A stretch of 64,000 nt of DNA from assembly GCF_004331685.1 (NCBI RefSeq), contig NZ_SJSM01000014.1, positions 62,001 to 126,000 of the forward strand, read 5' to 3'. The position numbers and the translations under genes were made by a program. Under the pieces are notes generated by a model. That model had not been told where the DNA came from, did no database searches, and worked only from the letters and a program-made list of their open reading frames with translations. This document shows positions 34,638 to 43,446 of this stretch, piece by piece. This stretch comes from Pedobacter hiemivivus (GTDB taxonomy: Bacteria > Bacteroidota > Bacteroidia > Sphingobacteriales > Sphingobacteriaceae). The number at the start of each line of letters is the position of its first letter. The first letter of the stretch is position 1.

Positions 34638-35945
34638 TTACATTGCTATTTCAATCTTTACCTTTTTATTCTTTATTCTCTCGTTAGTAAGCGCTCCTAA
34701 AATGCTATTTACCATTTTACGCTTCACAGCCACATAAGAAGCCTGATCTTTTACTTCAATCAAACCAACATCCTCTTTCTGCAAGCCACCCTTTTTCAGC
34801 AATAAGCCAACAATATCTATTTTATTAACCTTATCCTTTTTCCCTGCAGCGATATATAAAGTTTGCCACTCACTATCTCTAGGAAGTGAGAAATTACCTT
34901 TCAGGGCTTCTAACTCGATATCACCTTTCAAAAAAGGATACTTTTCATCGTCAGCAACAATCAGGTAAGCCGTACCTTTTGCATTCATACGTGCCGTACG
35001 TCCGTTACGGTGCAAAAACGCATCCTCAGTATAAGGCAATTGGTAATGAATGATGCATTCTACTTCCGGAATATCCAAGCCCCTTGAAGCCAGATCTGTG
35101 GTAATTAAAATTTTAATACTACCATTTCTAAACTTTAGTAACGCCCGCTCCCGCTCATCCTGCTCCATTCCACCATGAAAAATATCGTGTGAAAGATCCT
35201 GATCAATCAGCAAGTCACTAATACGATCCACGGTCTCCCTGTGGTTACAAAAAATCAGCATGTTTTTATGGCCAACCTTACAGATCAACTTTAATAAGGT
35301 AGGCAACTTATCTTCTGCAGTCGTCAACACCTTTTTCAACTTTAAATCTGGTGCTACAGCAGCATCTTTTAGAAAGTTAATCTCTACAGGTTTACTAATC
35401 CCAGTAAAATCAGGGATTTCTTCCATTGAAGTTGCCGATGTCAATATTCTTTGTTTTAACGAAAGCAGCTTTCGGATGATATATGACATATCTTCCTGGA
35501 AACCGAATTCCAATGCTTTATCAAATTCATCAAGTACTAACGTAGTAATCCCTGACTCGTCAAAATTTTCATGACGAAGGTGATAAGCAATCCTACCGGG
35601 AGTTCCGATCAGTACTGCTGGCGGTTGCTCAAAATTGTTTCTTTCCGTTTTTACAGGGTGCCCACCGTAGCAGCAGTTCACCTTAAAGCCGGTAGACATT
35701 TGCCTGAACACCATTTCAATTTGTAAAGCCAACTCACGTGAGGGCACCAATACCAGTGCCTGAACGCCAGCCACATCTTTCTTTAAATTTTGTAATACCG
35801 GCAACAAGAAACCTAATGTTTTACCCGACCCCGTAGGAGCCAACAAAACTAAATCACTCCCTGTTTTACTTGCAGCAAGCGTCTCTTCTTGCATTTGATT
35901 AAGGGAAGTAATCTTTAATTTCTCCAGTATCTTTTCTACCATCAT
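34638..35945 (-). CDS. dbpA: DbpA-like DEAD-box RNA helicase
   Basis: ATP-dependent RNA helicase of 435 residues, probably acting on 23S rRNA in large-subunit assembly as E. coli DbpA does. Motifs: Q-motif region SLNQMQEETL (about 14-23), Walker A APTGSGKT (36-43), PSRELA (68-73), TPGRI (115-119), motif II DEFD (139-142, Phe for the usual Ala), SAT (170-172), TDLASRGLDIPEV and HRNGRTAR. The C-terminal 70 residues (about 365-435, KKDKVNKIDIVGLLL, GLIEVKDQASYVAVKR) match the DbpA RNA-binding domain that recognises hairpin 92. The symbol is given by architecture; a close paralogue cannot be excluded. First gene of a two-gene unit with DUF1456. Confidence 0.88.
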   Translation of the reverse strand: MMVEKILEKLKITSLNQMQEETLAASKTGSDLVLLAPTGSGKTLGFLLPVLQNLKKDVAGVQALVLVPSRELALQIEMVFRQMSTGFKVNCCYGGHPVKTERNNFEQPPAVLIGTPGRIAYHLRHENFDESGITTLVLDEFDKALEFGFQEDMSYIIRKLLSLKQRILTSATSMEEIPDFTGISKPVEINFLKDAAVAPDLKLKKVLTTAEDKLPTLLKLICKVGHKNMLIFCNHRETVDRISDLLIDQDLSHDIFHGGMEQDERERALLKFRNGSIKILITTDLASRGLDIPEVECIIHYQLPYTEDAFLHRNGRTARMNAKGTAYLIVADDEKYPFLKGDIELEALKGNFSLPRDSEWQTLYIAAGKKDKVNKIDIVGLLLKKGGLQKEDVGLIEVKDQASYVAVKRKMVNSILGALTNERIKNKKVKIEIAM

Positions 35946-35971
35946 GGCGCAAAGATAGTGGAATTAAGGCA

Positions 35972-36190
35972 TTAAAACTTCAGATACTTCTCCCGCAGAG
36001 ACTTCAACGAGCTATTTAATCGCATATCCAGATTCATTAACATGCGTCCGCGTTCAGCAATCCATGTCGTCATCTTTCGATTAACCCTCTTCACAGGCAT
36101 ATAAACCCGCTCTTCCATCACTTCGAGATAATCAACTGACGCTCTGCTCTTTTGAAGCAGATAAAATTCATTTAACAATTCTGTCTTCAT
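35972..36190 (-). CDS. Small hypothetical protein
   Basis: A 72-residue ORF with an ATG start, no signal peptide and no recognised domain. Rich in charged residues and Leu, with predicted helices (ELLNEFYLLQKSRASVDYLEV, LNSSLKSLREKYLKF), net basic. It sits 26 bp upstream of the helicase start on the same strand, so it may be the first cistron of that unit. Not recognised; moderate confidence that it is real, based on position and normal composition. Confidence 0.55.
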   Translation of the reverse strand: MKTELLNEFYLLQKSRASVDYLEVMEERVYMPVKRVNRKMTTWIAERGRMLMNLDMRLNSSLKSLREKYLKF

Positions 36191-36409
36191 AATGCTTATA
36201 TTTAGTTATTGATTCTCCTTATTTAACGAAAGCGTATTCCTCTTATTATAACAACTCTCCTTCAAAAGAGTTTAAATATACGACTAAACTGTTGACAACT
36301 AGATAATTGTTAACAATTAAACTACAGTACTTTAACACGTTTTTAATTTTATCCCCTTATTTTTAGGAAACCTGAATACGGGTTGTTTAACAAAAACATC
36401 AATTAACGT

Positions 36410-36883
36410 ATGAACTGGAAGAAATTTAGCGGCGAAATCGTTCATTCTCCAATCCTCGAAGAGATTGAAAACGCCATCATCAGAGAAACCGACAACGGCT
36501 ACAAGCTTAAAGTCTGCATTGGAACAGACTCACAGGTAAAAGGCCCACTTACAGACTTCGCTACCGTAATTGTTCTGCTAAGGGAACATCATGGCGGTTT
36601 CATGTATATTCATCAGGAAAAAACAGCGCAAAAAATGAGCATCAAAGAAAGGATGCTGGTTGAAGTGCAAAAGTCTATCGAAACGGCTTATTCCATTTGC
36701 GATCTTTTAGACCTATACAATGTGGATCTGGAAGTACATGCAGATATCAATACCAACCCAATGTTTAAATCAAACAAAGCTTTAAATGAGGCTATGGGTT
36801 ATATTTTAAGTATGGGATTCATTTTTAAAGCAAAGCCCGAAGCATTTGCCAGCTCTACCTGTGCAGACAAAATGGTGCACTAA
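36410..36883 (+). CDS. YkuK-family ribonuclease H-like protein (DUF458)
   Basis: A 157-residue cytoplasmic protein of the YkuK/DUF458 family, whose fold is RNase H-like. Seen: CIGTDSQVKGPLTDFATVIVLL (first strand with the acidic Asp39), RMLVEVQKSIETA (helix), DLEVHADINTNPMFKSN (acidic Asp109/Asp115 region) and a closing AKPEAFASSTCADKMVH with the terminal Asp-Lys. The acidic residues fit a metal-dependent nuclease, but activity is unproven for this family. The stop is immediately followed by the stop of the convergent DUF4468 gene. Confidence 0.85.
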   Translation: MNWKKFSGEIVHSPILEEIENAIIRETDNGYKLKVCIGTDSQVKGPLTDFATVIVLLREHHGGFMYIHQEKTAQKMSIKERMLVEVQKSIETAYSICDLLDLYNVDLEVHADINTNPMFKSNKALNEAMGYILSMGFIFKAKPEAFASSTCADKMVH

Positions 36884-37465
36884 CTACCACTTTTTAGCAG
36901 GACTTACAGGCTCAGCTTTTATTACTGGTGGCGCAGCAACTTTATTCATCATCGCCGCTTTAAAACGTCCGGCAAAAACATTCGCAGCGCTGGTTGTCGC
37001 CTTTAGGTAACCTGCCCATTCAGCTGCATTCAACTTCCCCGGCCTGGTTTCAAGTGGCATCCCAACAGTCGTTGAAGGAACGAAATTGCCATAGCGATCC
37101 CTTTGGTATGGAATAAAATTAAAATCAGTCAGCCAGAAACGATACTTCCCATCTCTGATTTCCGCGTAAAAATTATAAAGCACCTCACCAGATGGGCGAC
37201 TTAAAACCATGGCCGTTTTATTGATGATCAGCTTCCCTTCAGCCTGGAAAACCGAATCGCTTTCCCGAGATTTCAATTTTAATGATTTACTTGATTTTTT
37301 AAAAAAAACAGTAGCCCTTGCATTCAAAGAATCTTTAGAAGCATCCTTTACTGTCACTACTTCATAATAAATCAATTTACCCCTATCATCGTTAGACAAT
37401 GGCCTTTCTTGGGCAAAACAGGCAGCAGAAAAAAACAATAAGATAGCTAGAGTTAAGGTTTTCAT
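36884..37465 (-). CDS. Secreted DUF4468 protein
   Basis: A 193-residue exported protein of unknown function. Signal peptide (1-19, ending CFAQ), then a DUF4468-type domain (about 27-125): YYEVVTVKDASKDSLNARA, FKSSKSL-like strand and GKLIINKTAMV, with aromatic-rich strands YNFYAEI and FWLTDFNFIPY. The C-terminal 45 residues are Ala/Pro/Lys-rich. The frame extends to 37510, but the ATG at 37465 begins the signal peptide, and the longer start would run through the terminator hairpin at 37481-37508. Confidence 0.8.
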   Translation of the reverse strand: MKTLTLAILLFFSAACFAQERPLSNDDRGKLIYYEVVTVKDASKDSLNARATVFFKKSSKSLKLKSRESDSVFQAEGKLIINKTAMVLSRPSGEVLYNFYAEIRDGKYRFWLTDFNFIPYQRDRYGNFVPSTTVGMPLETRPGKLNAAEWAGYLKATTSAANVFAGRFKAAMMNKVAAPPVIKAEPVSPAKKW

Positions 37466-37480
37466 AATATAAAGATATAA

Positions 37481-37508
37481 AAAAGCCATCGGACAATTCC
37501 GATGGCTC
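37481..37508 (-). terminator. Intrinsic terminator after the amt-porin unit
   Basis: In the minus-strand direction GCCATCGG and CCGATGGC form an 8-bp stem with a 6-base loop followed by TTTTTTATA. It lies 21 bp after the porin stop and just upstream of the DUF4468 start. Confidence 0.85.
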
Positions 37509-37528
37509 ATTATTAAATGTAATAGAGA

Positions 37529-38587
37529 CTAAAATGCGTAAACAGCAGCCAAAGAGAATTGTGAAGCTGATTTAGTTGGCGTAATGCCATCGCTTTTAAG
37601 GAAAGACTGCGAAAAGTCTTTATCATTATCAAAACGAACTTCAGGAATAAAAGTTAAACCACCTGCTTTGATATTTGCAGATAATGTTCCGGAAAGTACA
37701 CTGGCATCTGCCCCTCCAGAAACACCTTTAAAATTCATATATTCTGCTCTTACACCCAAGCCAACCGAAGGACTGAATGCATATTGCGGATATAAAGCTA
37801 CACCTGTATAACCAAAGTTATCACTTCCAGCACTAAGATCTGCAGCATTTAAGCCTATTTTAACTTTCTCAGTAACCTGATAAGAAGTTGTTAAATCAAC
37901 AATTGTACTGTAGTTTCCGTAGGCATCTAATCCATGTAAGCCATTTATGTAAGCAGTCCATCCCTTAATAGGAGAAACCATTAGTTGACCGCCAACACTT
38001 GACACTCCACGAGAAGCAGAATATGAATTCCACTCATTAAACAAACCTAACATCAAGCTAACTTTATCAGAGAAAGCATAAGTACCTTTTACCCCAGCAT
38101 TCTGGAAAGGCCCGTAGCTAAAAAGGTAAGAGGTCGAATAATTGAAGTTGGCTACTGGTGAGATTACTTCATAACCAATAAATGTACCCATGTAACCTGC
38201 AGTCATTGTAAACTTATCCGTGAAAGCATAGTTTACATACAAGTTCTGAATGTGAAAACTAGAAGCAGAAACATCATCACCATTCGCAGTAAGCGCATAA
38301 GAACCATTAGGTATCGATTGTCCCTGTCCTCGTGGTCCAAAAGACAGTTCTCCAACAAACGATGCCTTACCTGTAGTTTTCTTTAAAGCGAGATCAACCA
38401 TACCTAATGAAACCGAATTCTGGTCAGTAACAAAGGATGTTTTGATATTTGGTGCTTTTGCGAAGTCATACTTAAAGTAAGTATCTACCGATCCTGAGAT
38501 CTGTAATGGCGCTTCTGTAGCCTCTTGTGCATAAGTTGCAGAAGCGATGGTCAATGATGCTAAAGTGAATAGAGATCTTAATTTCAT
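37529..38587 (-). CDS. Outer-membrane porin (OmpL-like beta-barrel porin-2 type)
   Basis: A 352-residue outer-membrane beta-barrel: signal peptide (1-20, SATYAQ), then regularly alternating strands with aromatic girdles (ISGSVDTYFKYDFA at the start, ASQFSLAAVYAF with a C-terminal Phe, the signature for BamA-dependent insertion). The pattern of GELSFGPRG, FTMTAGYMGTFIGYEVI and VSLMLGLFNEWN fits the porin-2/OmpL-like group. It lies 44 bp downstream of the ammonium transporter in the same unit, so it probably lets ammonium or small nitrogen compounds through the outer membrane; this is context only. A TTG start at 38593 exists; the ATG at 38587 is preferred. Confidence 0.82.
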   Translation of the reverse strand: MKLRSLFTLASLTIASATYAQEATEAPLQISGSVDTYFKYDFAKAPNIKTSFVTDQNSVSLGMVDLALKKTTGKASFVGELSFGPRGQGQSIPNGSYALTANGDDVSASSFHIQNLYVNYAFTDKFTMTAGYMGTFIGYEVISPVANFNYSTSYLFSYGPFQNAGVKGTYAFSDKVSLMLGLFNEWNSYSASRGVSSVGGQLMVSPIKGWTAYINGLHGLDAYGNYSTIVDLTTSYQVTEKVKIGLNAADLSAGSDNFGYTGVALYPQYAFSPSVGLGVRAEYMNFKGVSGGADASVLSGTLSANIKAGGLTFIPEVRFDNDKDFSQSFLKSDGITPTKSASQFSLAAVYAF

Positions 38588-38631
38588 AATCAATTGGTTT
38601 GAGGTTGGTTAAATGGTTGAATAATTTTTAC

Positions 38632-40002
38632 TTAAAAAGTATTTTCGACTTCCTGACCAGCTACGATCAGTGTACCTTGAGAGTATTTTTCATTGTGCTG
38701 ACTTGCATCCAAACCTTCTTCTTCTTCTTCAGAAGTTACGCGGATTGGTTGTACCAGGTTAATCAGTTTAAAGATGACAAATGACATCACGAAACTGAAG
38801 ATCACCACAATTACAACACCTTTTAATTGAGTTAAGAAGAATGCAGGATTACCATATAACAATCCATCAACACCAGCGCTATTTACTGTTTTAGTAGCAA
38901 ATACACCTGTTAGCAACATCCCAACAATACCACCTACACCATGGCAAGGGAATACGTCTAAAGTATCATCTAATGAAGTTTTTTGTTTCCATGATACCGC
39001 AAGGTTTGAAATTACCGCAGCAATTACACCGATGAAGATACTAGAAGGAATACTTACAAAACCCGCACCTGGAGTGATGGCTACAAGGCCAACAACCGCA
39101 CCGATACAGAAACCCAATACAGATGGTTTTTTACCTCTTGAAACATCAAAGAACATCCAGGACAAACCAGCTGCACCAGCCGCAATATTGGTTGTTAAAA
39201 AGGCTGAAACCGCTAAACTGTTTGCACCTAAGGCAGAACCCGCATTAAAACCGAACCAACCAAACCAAAGCAATCCTGTACCGATTAATACATAAGGAAT
39301 GTTAGCAGGTGGTACTTCACGGTGTTCAATATGAGATTTTCTACGTTTCAATACCAATGCACCAGCCAAAGCAGCCATACCAGCAGAGATGTGTACAACA
39401 GTACCACCAGCAAAATCAAGGACACCCATTTTAAACAGGATACCATCTGGATGCCATGTCCAGTGTGCCAAAGGAGAATATACCAATAGCGAGAACAGCA
39501 CTATAAATAAGATGTATGAAGTGAAACGGATACGTTCTGCAACAGCGCCTACCACCAAACCTGGAGTAATGATGGCAAACATCAATTGGAAAACAGCAAA
39601 TAATGAAAGTGGAATCGTTGCTGCCAGACTCCATGATGGGCTAGAATTGACACCTTGAAAGAAGAAAAAGGTTCTAGGGTCTCCAATCAAACCACCGATT
39701 GAATTACCGAAGGCCAGACTAAAGCTAACTACTACCCATAATACAGAGATTACACCTGCAGCTACCACACTTTTGATCATGGTAGAGAGCACATTTTTAC
39801 GATGAACCATACCACCGTAGAAGAAAGCAAGCCCAGGAGTCATTAAAAATACCAAGGCCGAAGCAATTAATACAAAAGCGATATCTGGTCCACTGTATTT
39901 TCCCTCGTCAAAATTAGGAAGTAAGGGAATAAATAGGGCAAGAATTGCAATTATTAATAAAACTGCAAATGGGCCCCACTGTTTAAACAAAACTTTTGCC
40001 AT
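38632..40002 (-). CDS. amt: Ammonium transporter (Amt/MEP/Rh family)
   Basis: Inner-membrane ammonium channel of 456 residues with about eleven membrane segments. Seen: FFYGGMVHRKNVLS (about 60-73), the twin-His pore (His204 in DFAGGTVVHISAG and His354 in PCHGVGGIVG), the conserved Asp196 at the start of that first motif, and GWFGFNAGS (248-256). The cytoplasmic C-terminal tail is extended and acidic (EEEEEGLDA) and does not end in the canonical Amt regulatory helix. No PII (glnK) gene is adjacent. The long AT-rich upstream region with a palindrome at 40183-40194 may hold its nitrogen-responsive control. Confidence 0.94.
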   Translation of the reverse strand: MAKVLFKQWGPFAVLLIIAILALFIPLLPNFDEGKYSGPDIAFVLIASALVFLMTPGLAFFYGGMVHRKNVLSTMIKSVVAAGVISVLWVVVSFSLAFGNSIGGLIGDPRTFFFFQGVNSSPSWSLAATIPLSLFAVFQLMFAIITPGLVVGAVAERIRFTSYILFIVLFSLLVYSPLAHWTWHPDGILFKMGVLDFAGGTVVHISAGMAALAGALVLKRRKSHIEHREVPPANIPYVLIGTGLLWFGWFGFNAGSALGANSLAVSAFLTTNIAAGAAGLSWMFFDVSRGKKPSVLGFCIGAVVGLVAITPGAGFVSIPSSIFIGVIAAVISNLAVSWKQKTSLDDTLDVFPCHGVGGIVGMLLTGVFATKTVNSAGVDGLLYGNPAFFLTQLKGVVIVVIFSFVMSFVIFKLINLVQPIRVTSEEEEEGLDASQHNEKYSQGTLIVAGQEVENTF

Positions 40003-40303
40003 AATGTTAGATTTTACTTGTTATAATTATCAGTTTATTTGATTTTTTTTCTAAATCTACGGATTAATTCTAGAAAACAATATTAATAACCATACAATTT
40101 CAACTAAAACGTTATAATTTTCATTACAAATCAATCAAAAACATTAAAAATTATCAAAAACACAGTTAATATTTTGATATAATCTAATATTAGAGCAAAA
40201 AACATATCTGTTTTTTGATAAATAAATAAAAATCACACAAAATCAGATAAAAAATCAAAAAACACAGAATCATACACAGAAATGAACCCCGCGTAAACAA
40301 AAA
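40003..40303. other. AT-rich upstream region of amt with a 12-bp palindrome
   Basis: No gene is visible. The region is extremely AT-rich, with several ATCAAAA/TTTTGAT motifs (for example near 40128-40140, 40153-40160 and 40212-40220) and one perfect palindrome, TCTAATATTAGA, at 40183-40194. No clear TAnnTTTG promoter element could be assigned. It probably contains the amt promoter and regulator sites. Confidence 0.45.
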
Positions 40304-40322
40304 CATCCCGAAATTCGGGATG
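40304..40322 (-). terminator. Intrinsic terminator after the radical SAM gene
   Basis: CATCCCGAA and TTCGGGATG form a tight stem; in the minus direction it is followed by TTTTTG. It lies about 38 bp after the stop at 40361. Confidence 0.75.
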
Positions 40323-40360
40323 CAAAAAAAATTAACAGAATAAAATGTAATGAATTGCCT

Positions 40361-41389
40361 TTATTTGGCTAATGGTACATAAGCGCTGCCCTGTACTACC
40401 CCTCTTTTCTCAATCTCCTTATCAATATAAGTCTGAATGGCAGATTTGTTCAATCCCCAATTGGGCGCAATCAGTAAATCCCAGTCGGATATACCAAACA
40501 AACGCTGAATAACCACATCAGGTCTTAATAAAGGAATCAACTTACACAGCAAATCAGTGTATTCCTCAAGAGAAAACAGTTTAAATGGCTGTTTTTTATA
40601 TTTAGCTCCCATTATAGAGCCTTCAACAATGTGAAGGTGATGGAATTTTACGAATTTAATCTGAGGGAATTTATTAATCTCATGGATATAGCCCAACATC
40701 ATCTCTTCAGTTTCCCATGGAAAACCAAAAATAGTATGTACGCAAAGATCTAGCTTAGAATTTTCAAGTAGTTTAACCGCTTCTACAAACTCGCCATGAC
40801 TGCAACCTCTATTGATCTGGTTTAAGGTCTCATCATATATAGACTCCATACCCATTTCCAAATCCACATCAAAACGATCGGTATAGCTTTCCAGTAAAGC
40901 TACTTTTTCAGCATCTATACAATCTGGTCTTGTACCTACAGAAAAACCAACAACATCTTCGGTGTTTATAGAAAGTGCTTCATCATACATCATCTTTAAA
41001 TAATGTACTGGCGCATAAGTATTGGTGTTGGGCTGAAAGTAAACGATAAACTTATCAGCTTTATAAAAACCCTTTCCTCTTTCCATCCCCTGCTCTAACT
41101 GCTCGCGGATGGTAGGGAGCTTGCGGGAAAGCTCGGGCGTAAAAGAATCAACATTGCAATAGGTACAACCGCCGTAGCCTTTGCTACCATCACGGTTAGG
41201 ACAGGTAAAACCTCCATCAACAATTACTTTAAATACACGCTGTCCTTTATATTTTTGTTTAAGGTGCGTACCGTAATTATTATATCCTTTTATGCCTAAA
41301 TCTAACAGAGTTCCCAATTGCTTATCTTTTATTTTTGCAAAAGTACGGCTTTTTAATTTATTCTGCTGCCCTCCAGTATAGAAGGACAA
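40361..41389 (-). CDS. YhcC-type radical SAM protein (TIGR01212 family)
   Basis: Cytoplasmic radical SAM enzyme of unknown reaction, about 340 residues. The iron-sulphur motif has the spacing of this family: Cys in GGFTCPNRDG, eleven residues later Cys-x-x-Cys in GGCTYCN. Also seen are YFQPNTNTYAP, VGFSVGTRPDCID (SAM-binding strand) and a C-terminal LGLQKSAIQ-like end (NWGLNKSAIQTYID). The start is uncertain: 41389 is a TTG and no in-frame ATG precedes the conserved core; E. coli YhcC begins about 30 residues before the Cys motif, so a TTG further in is possible. Monocistronic. Confidence 0.85.
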   Translation of the reverse strand: MSFYTGGQQNKLKSRTFAKIKDKQLGTLLDLGIKGYNNYGTHLKQKYKGQRVFKVIVDGGFTCPNRDGSKGYGGCTYCNVDSFTPELSRKLPTIREQLEQGMERGKGFYKADKFIVYFQPNTNTYAPVHYLKMMYDEALSINTEDVVGFSVGTRPDCIDAEKVALLESYTDRFDVDLEMGMESIYDETLNQINRGCSHGEFVEAVKLLENSKLDLCVHTIFGFPWETEEMMLGYIHEINKFPQIKFVKFHHLHIVEGSIMGAKYKKQPFKLFSLEEYTDLLCKLIPLLRPDVVIQRLFGISDWDLLIAPNWGLNKSAIQTYIDKEIEKRGVVQGSAYVPLAK

Positions 41390-41473
41390 CAGAATGAATC
41401 ATAAAATTACTTTAACAAGTCATTTATAGCAGTGACTGCAAACAGGCTAAGACAATATAATGTCGGGTTCATT

Positions 41474-43408
41474 TTACAATTGTATTTTGTACTCCTTATC
41501 ATTAACAGGAGGAAAGCAGATGTGCGTATCACAGCATTGGTAAGTTACCGCACATACAACCTCCCCTTTTCCGCTGCCACTAATTTCTTGTGTAAACATC
41601 ACTTCGTCTTCATAAATAGTGGTACCACTATTACTAAAGTACTTAAAAGAAGGTTTCTTTAAGTCGCCCACTTTTACATAGCCGGCAGGGAGGTTAATTT
41701 TAAGCCCTGTTTGTATGTAAGGATCTAAATTAGCAACAAATGCGTAAATGTGATATCCAGGGTGAATTTTGACTTTTACCACAACCTCTTTCCTGTCTGT
41801 ACCTTTATCAACTATACCCGTTGCCACACTTACTGCATTATTGTCGTCCGTTTGTGCTGGTTTAATATTATTATAAGAAACATCAGACTCTTTTTTCTTA
41901 TAATTATTGCCATCTATGCTTTTATCATTGGTATTGACCATAAAGTAATAACCACCAGTTTCGGTAAAGAATATTCTGTTCTTATTTTTCTCATACCAGT
42001 TTCTCCACTCCCCGGATGTTTTATAATCCAATAAGGTATAACGGTCAAGAATGCGTTTTGCCTTATCCACCTCCTGTCCTTTTTCCAGCATAGAGATACA
42101 TTTTTCAAGCAATCTTTTATCATGATAAGGAATTCCCAGACTTTTCACATCCTCATCTACTTTAATCACATAGCTTGCATCCTCAGCATAGAAATAGTCT
42201 TTATTCTCCTCATAATACTTTAGATAAGCCGCTGAGTTTGTCCCAAACTTATCGAACATTTCTTTCTGATTTTTCTTAAGAAAATCCTCAAAAGTTTGTT
42301 TGGGCTGTGGTTGATAGCTTAACAATTGCTCTTCCCGTTCAGTCAGTTTTCCATTTTTAGCTTTTTTATCGGCTATTCTCTTTTTCTCTTTCAGCATCTC
42401 CTGATCAAACTTCAGGTTCATGTCTGCATAACTGTCAAACGCTTCTTTTGTTGCTAAGTATTTTTTCTCTTTCAGATATTCTCTTGTTGCCCGTCTGTCC
42501 AGATATTTCCTGGCAATGACGCCTTTTTCCTTAAACTCTGAAATATAAACAATTGCATTTGCCAACACTGTTTGTGCTTCCGGAGTCATGTATTCAGGCG
42601 ATGCTGCAAAACCCCAATGGAAAAAATTACCATGTCGGCCTATGGCAACAGCATCCAGCGTTTTTGCACACACCCCACTTGATATAGATTCTGCATCAGG
42701 AGAGTCTTCAAAACCCCATGGCCTCGCCACCATCCCTATCCTAAACCCTTTATCAGAAACATATCCCTTTGTTTGCACCCGCCACATCGGTAATGACTTA
42801 GGTGTAGGCTTGCCCAAAAAATACTCATAATGAAAAGCATCTTCTGGAGTAGGCTTTTGTTCGATGGTCATTTTCACAGGGAAGGGCCCTTTGAATATCT
42901 GATGGTCCTTGCGGAAACCATGCGCGTAAGCGTCAAGACAAAGGCAATACCAGTCCAGTTTTAAGCCTATACTACGACCTAACTTCTCACCCGTTTCACC
43001 AATAAAAAGCATCGGCTTGTCAAAATCTTCGGTCAGATATGCTGCCGGCACATATTTAGTAACCTTCCCTTGAGCATCCTTAATCATTTGCCTTTCTGCT
43101 ATTGCCTTAGGTGTGCCATCGACAACAGTTACATCATACTCATTTGACATATCCTGAGTATAGACCTTAGCATCTATGACTTTTACCACTGAAAAATATT
43201 GTTTCAACATCGCTTCAAATGAAGCCGAGCGACGCTTTACATCCTTTTCCTTCTCTTCAGGAGTTTTAAATACATCATTCTCCCAGTTGGCAGAGCCACC
43301 CACATACAGCACCCGGAGCTTATTCGAGCCCGCCGGCTTTTGCGCATATACAACCGCAGTACTACAAAACATTAACAGCACTACAGCAATCAAATTCCTT
43401 ATTTTCAT
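41474..43408 (-). CDS. Secreted ThuA-like (GATase1-fold) protein fused to a DsbD N-terminal-type domain
   Basis: A 644-residue exported protein with an unusual fusion. Signal peptide 1-22; an N-terminal ThuA/GATase1-like domain (about 30-300: LRVLYVGGSANWEND, EYDVTVVDGTP, FDKPMLFIGETG, GRHGNFFHWGFAASPEYMTPE); a charged helical middle (about 300-520, very rich in Lys/Glu); and a C-terminal DsbD-alpha-like domain (about 545-644) with GYHIYAF and QCCDTHICFPP, where Cys626 and Cys631 match the redox Cys pair of Bacteroidota DsbD-N domains. The full DsbD transmembrane part is missing. It is last in the uptake operon 2, after a TPR-TlpA protein, a likely thiol partner. The substrate and the reaction of the ThuA-like part are unknown. 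Confidence 0.78.
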   Translation of the reverse strand: MKIRNLIAVVLLMFCSTAVVYAQKPAGSNKLRVLYVGGSANWENDVFKTPEEKEKDVKRRSASFEAMLKQYFSVVKVIDAKVYTQDMSNEYDVTVVDGTPKAIAERQMIKDAQGKVTKYVPAAYLTEDFDKPMLFIGETGEKLGRSIGLKLDWYCLCLDAYAHGFRKDHQIFKGPFPVKMTIEQKPTPEDAFHYEYFLGKPTPKSLPMWRVQTKGYVSDKGFRIGMVARPWGFEDSPDAESISSGVCAKTLDAVAIGRHGNFFHWGFAASPEYMTPEAQTVLANAIVYISEFKEKGVIARKYLDRRATREYLKEKKYLATKEAFDSYADMNLKFDQEMLKEKKRIADKKAKNGKLTEREEQLLSYQPQPKQTFEDFLKKNQKEMFDKFGTNSAAYLKYYEENKDYFYAEDASYVIKVDEDVKSLGIPYHDKRLLEKCISMLEKGQEVDKAKRILDRYTLLDYKTSGEWRNWYEKNKNRIFFTETGGYYFMVNTNDKSIDGNNYKKKESDVSYNNIKPAQTDDNNAVSVATGIVDKGTDRKEVVVKVKIHPGYHIYAFVANLDPYIQTGLKINLPAGYVKVGDLKKPSFKYFSNSGTTIYEDEVMFTQEISGSGKGEVVCAVTYQCCDTHICFPPVNDKEYKIQL

Positions 43409-43446
43409 ACCTTTAAGTTTTAAATTCTTTTATACTTGCAAAACAT

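Noticed and set aside
36884..37510. Longer start of the DUF4468 protein at 37510
   Set aside because: The extra 15 residues would be encoded by the terminator hairpin of the upstream unit; the ATG at 37465 begins the signal peptide.
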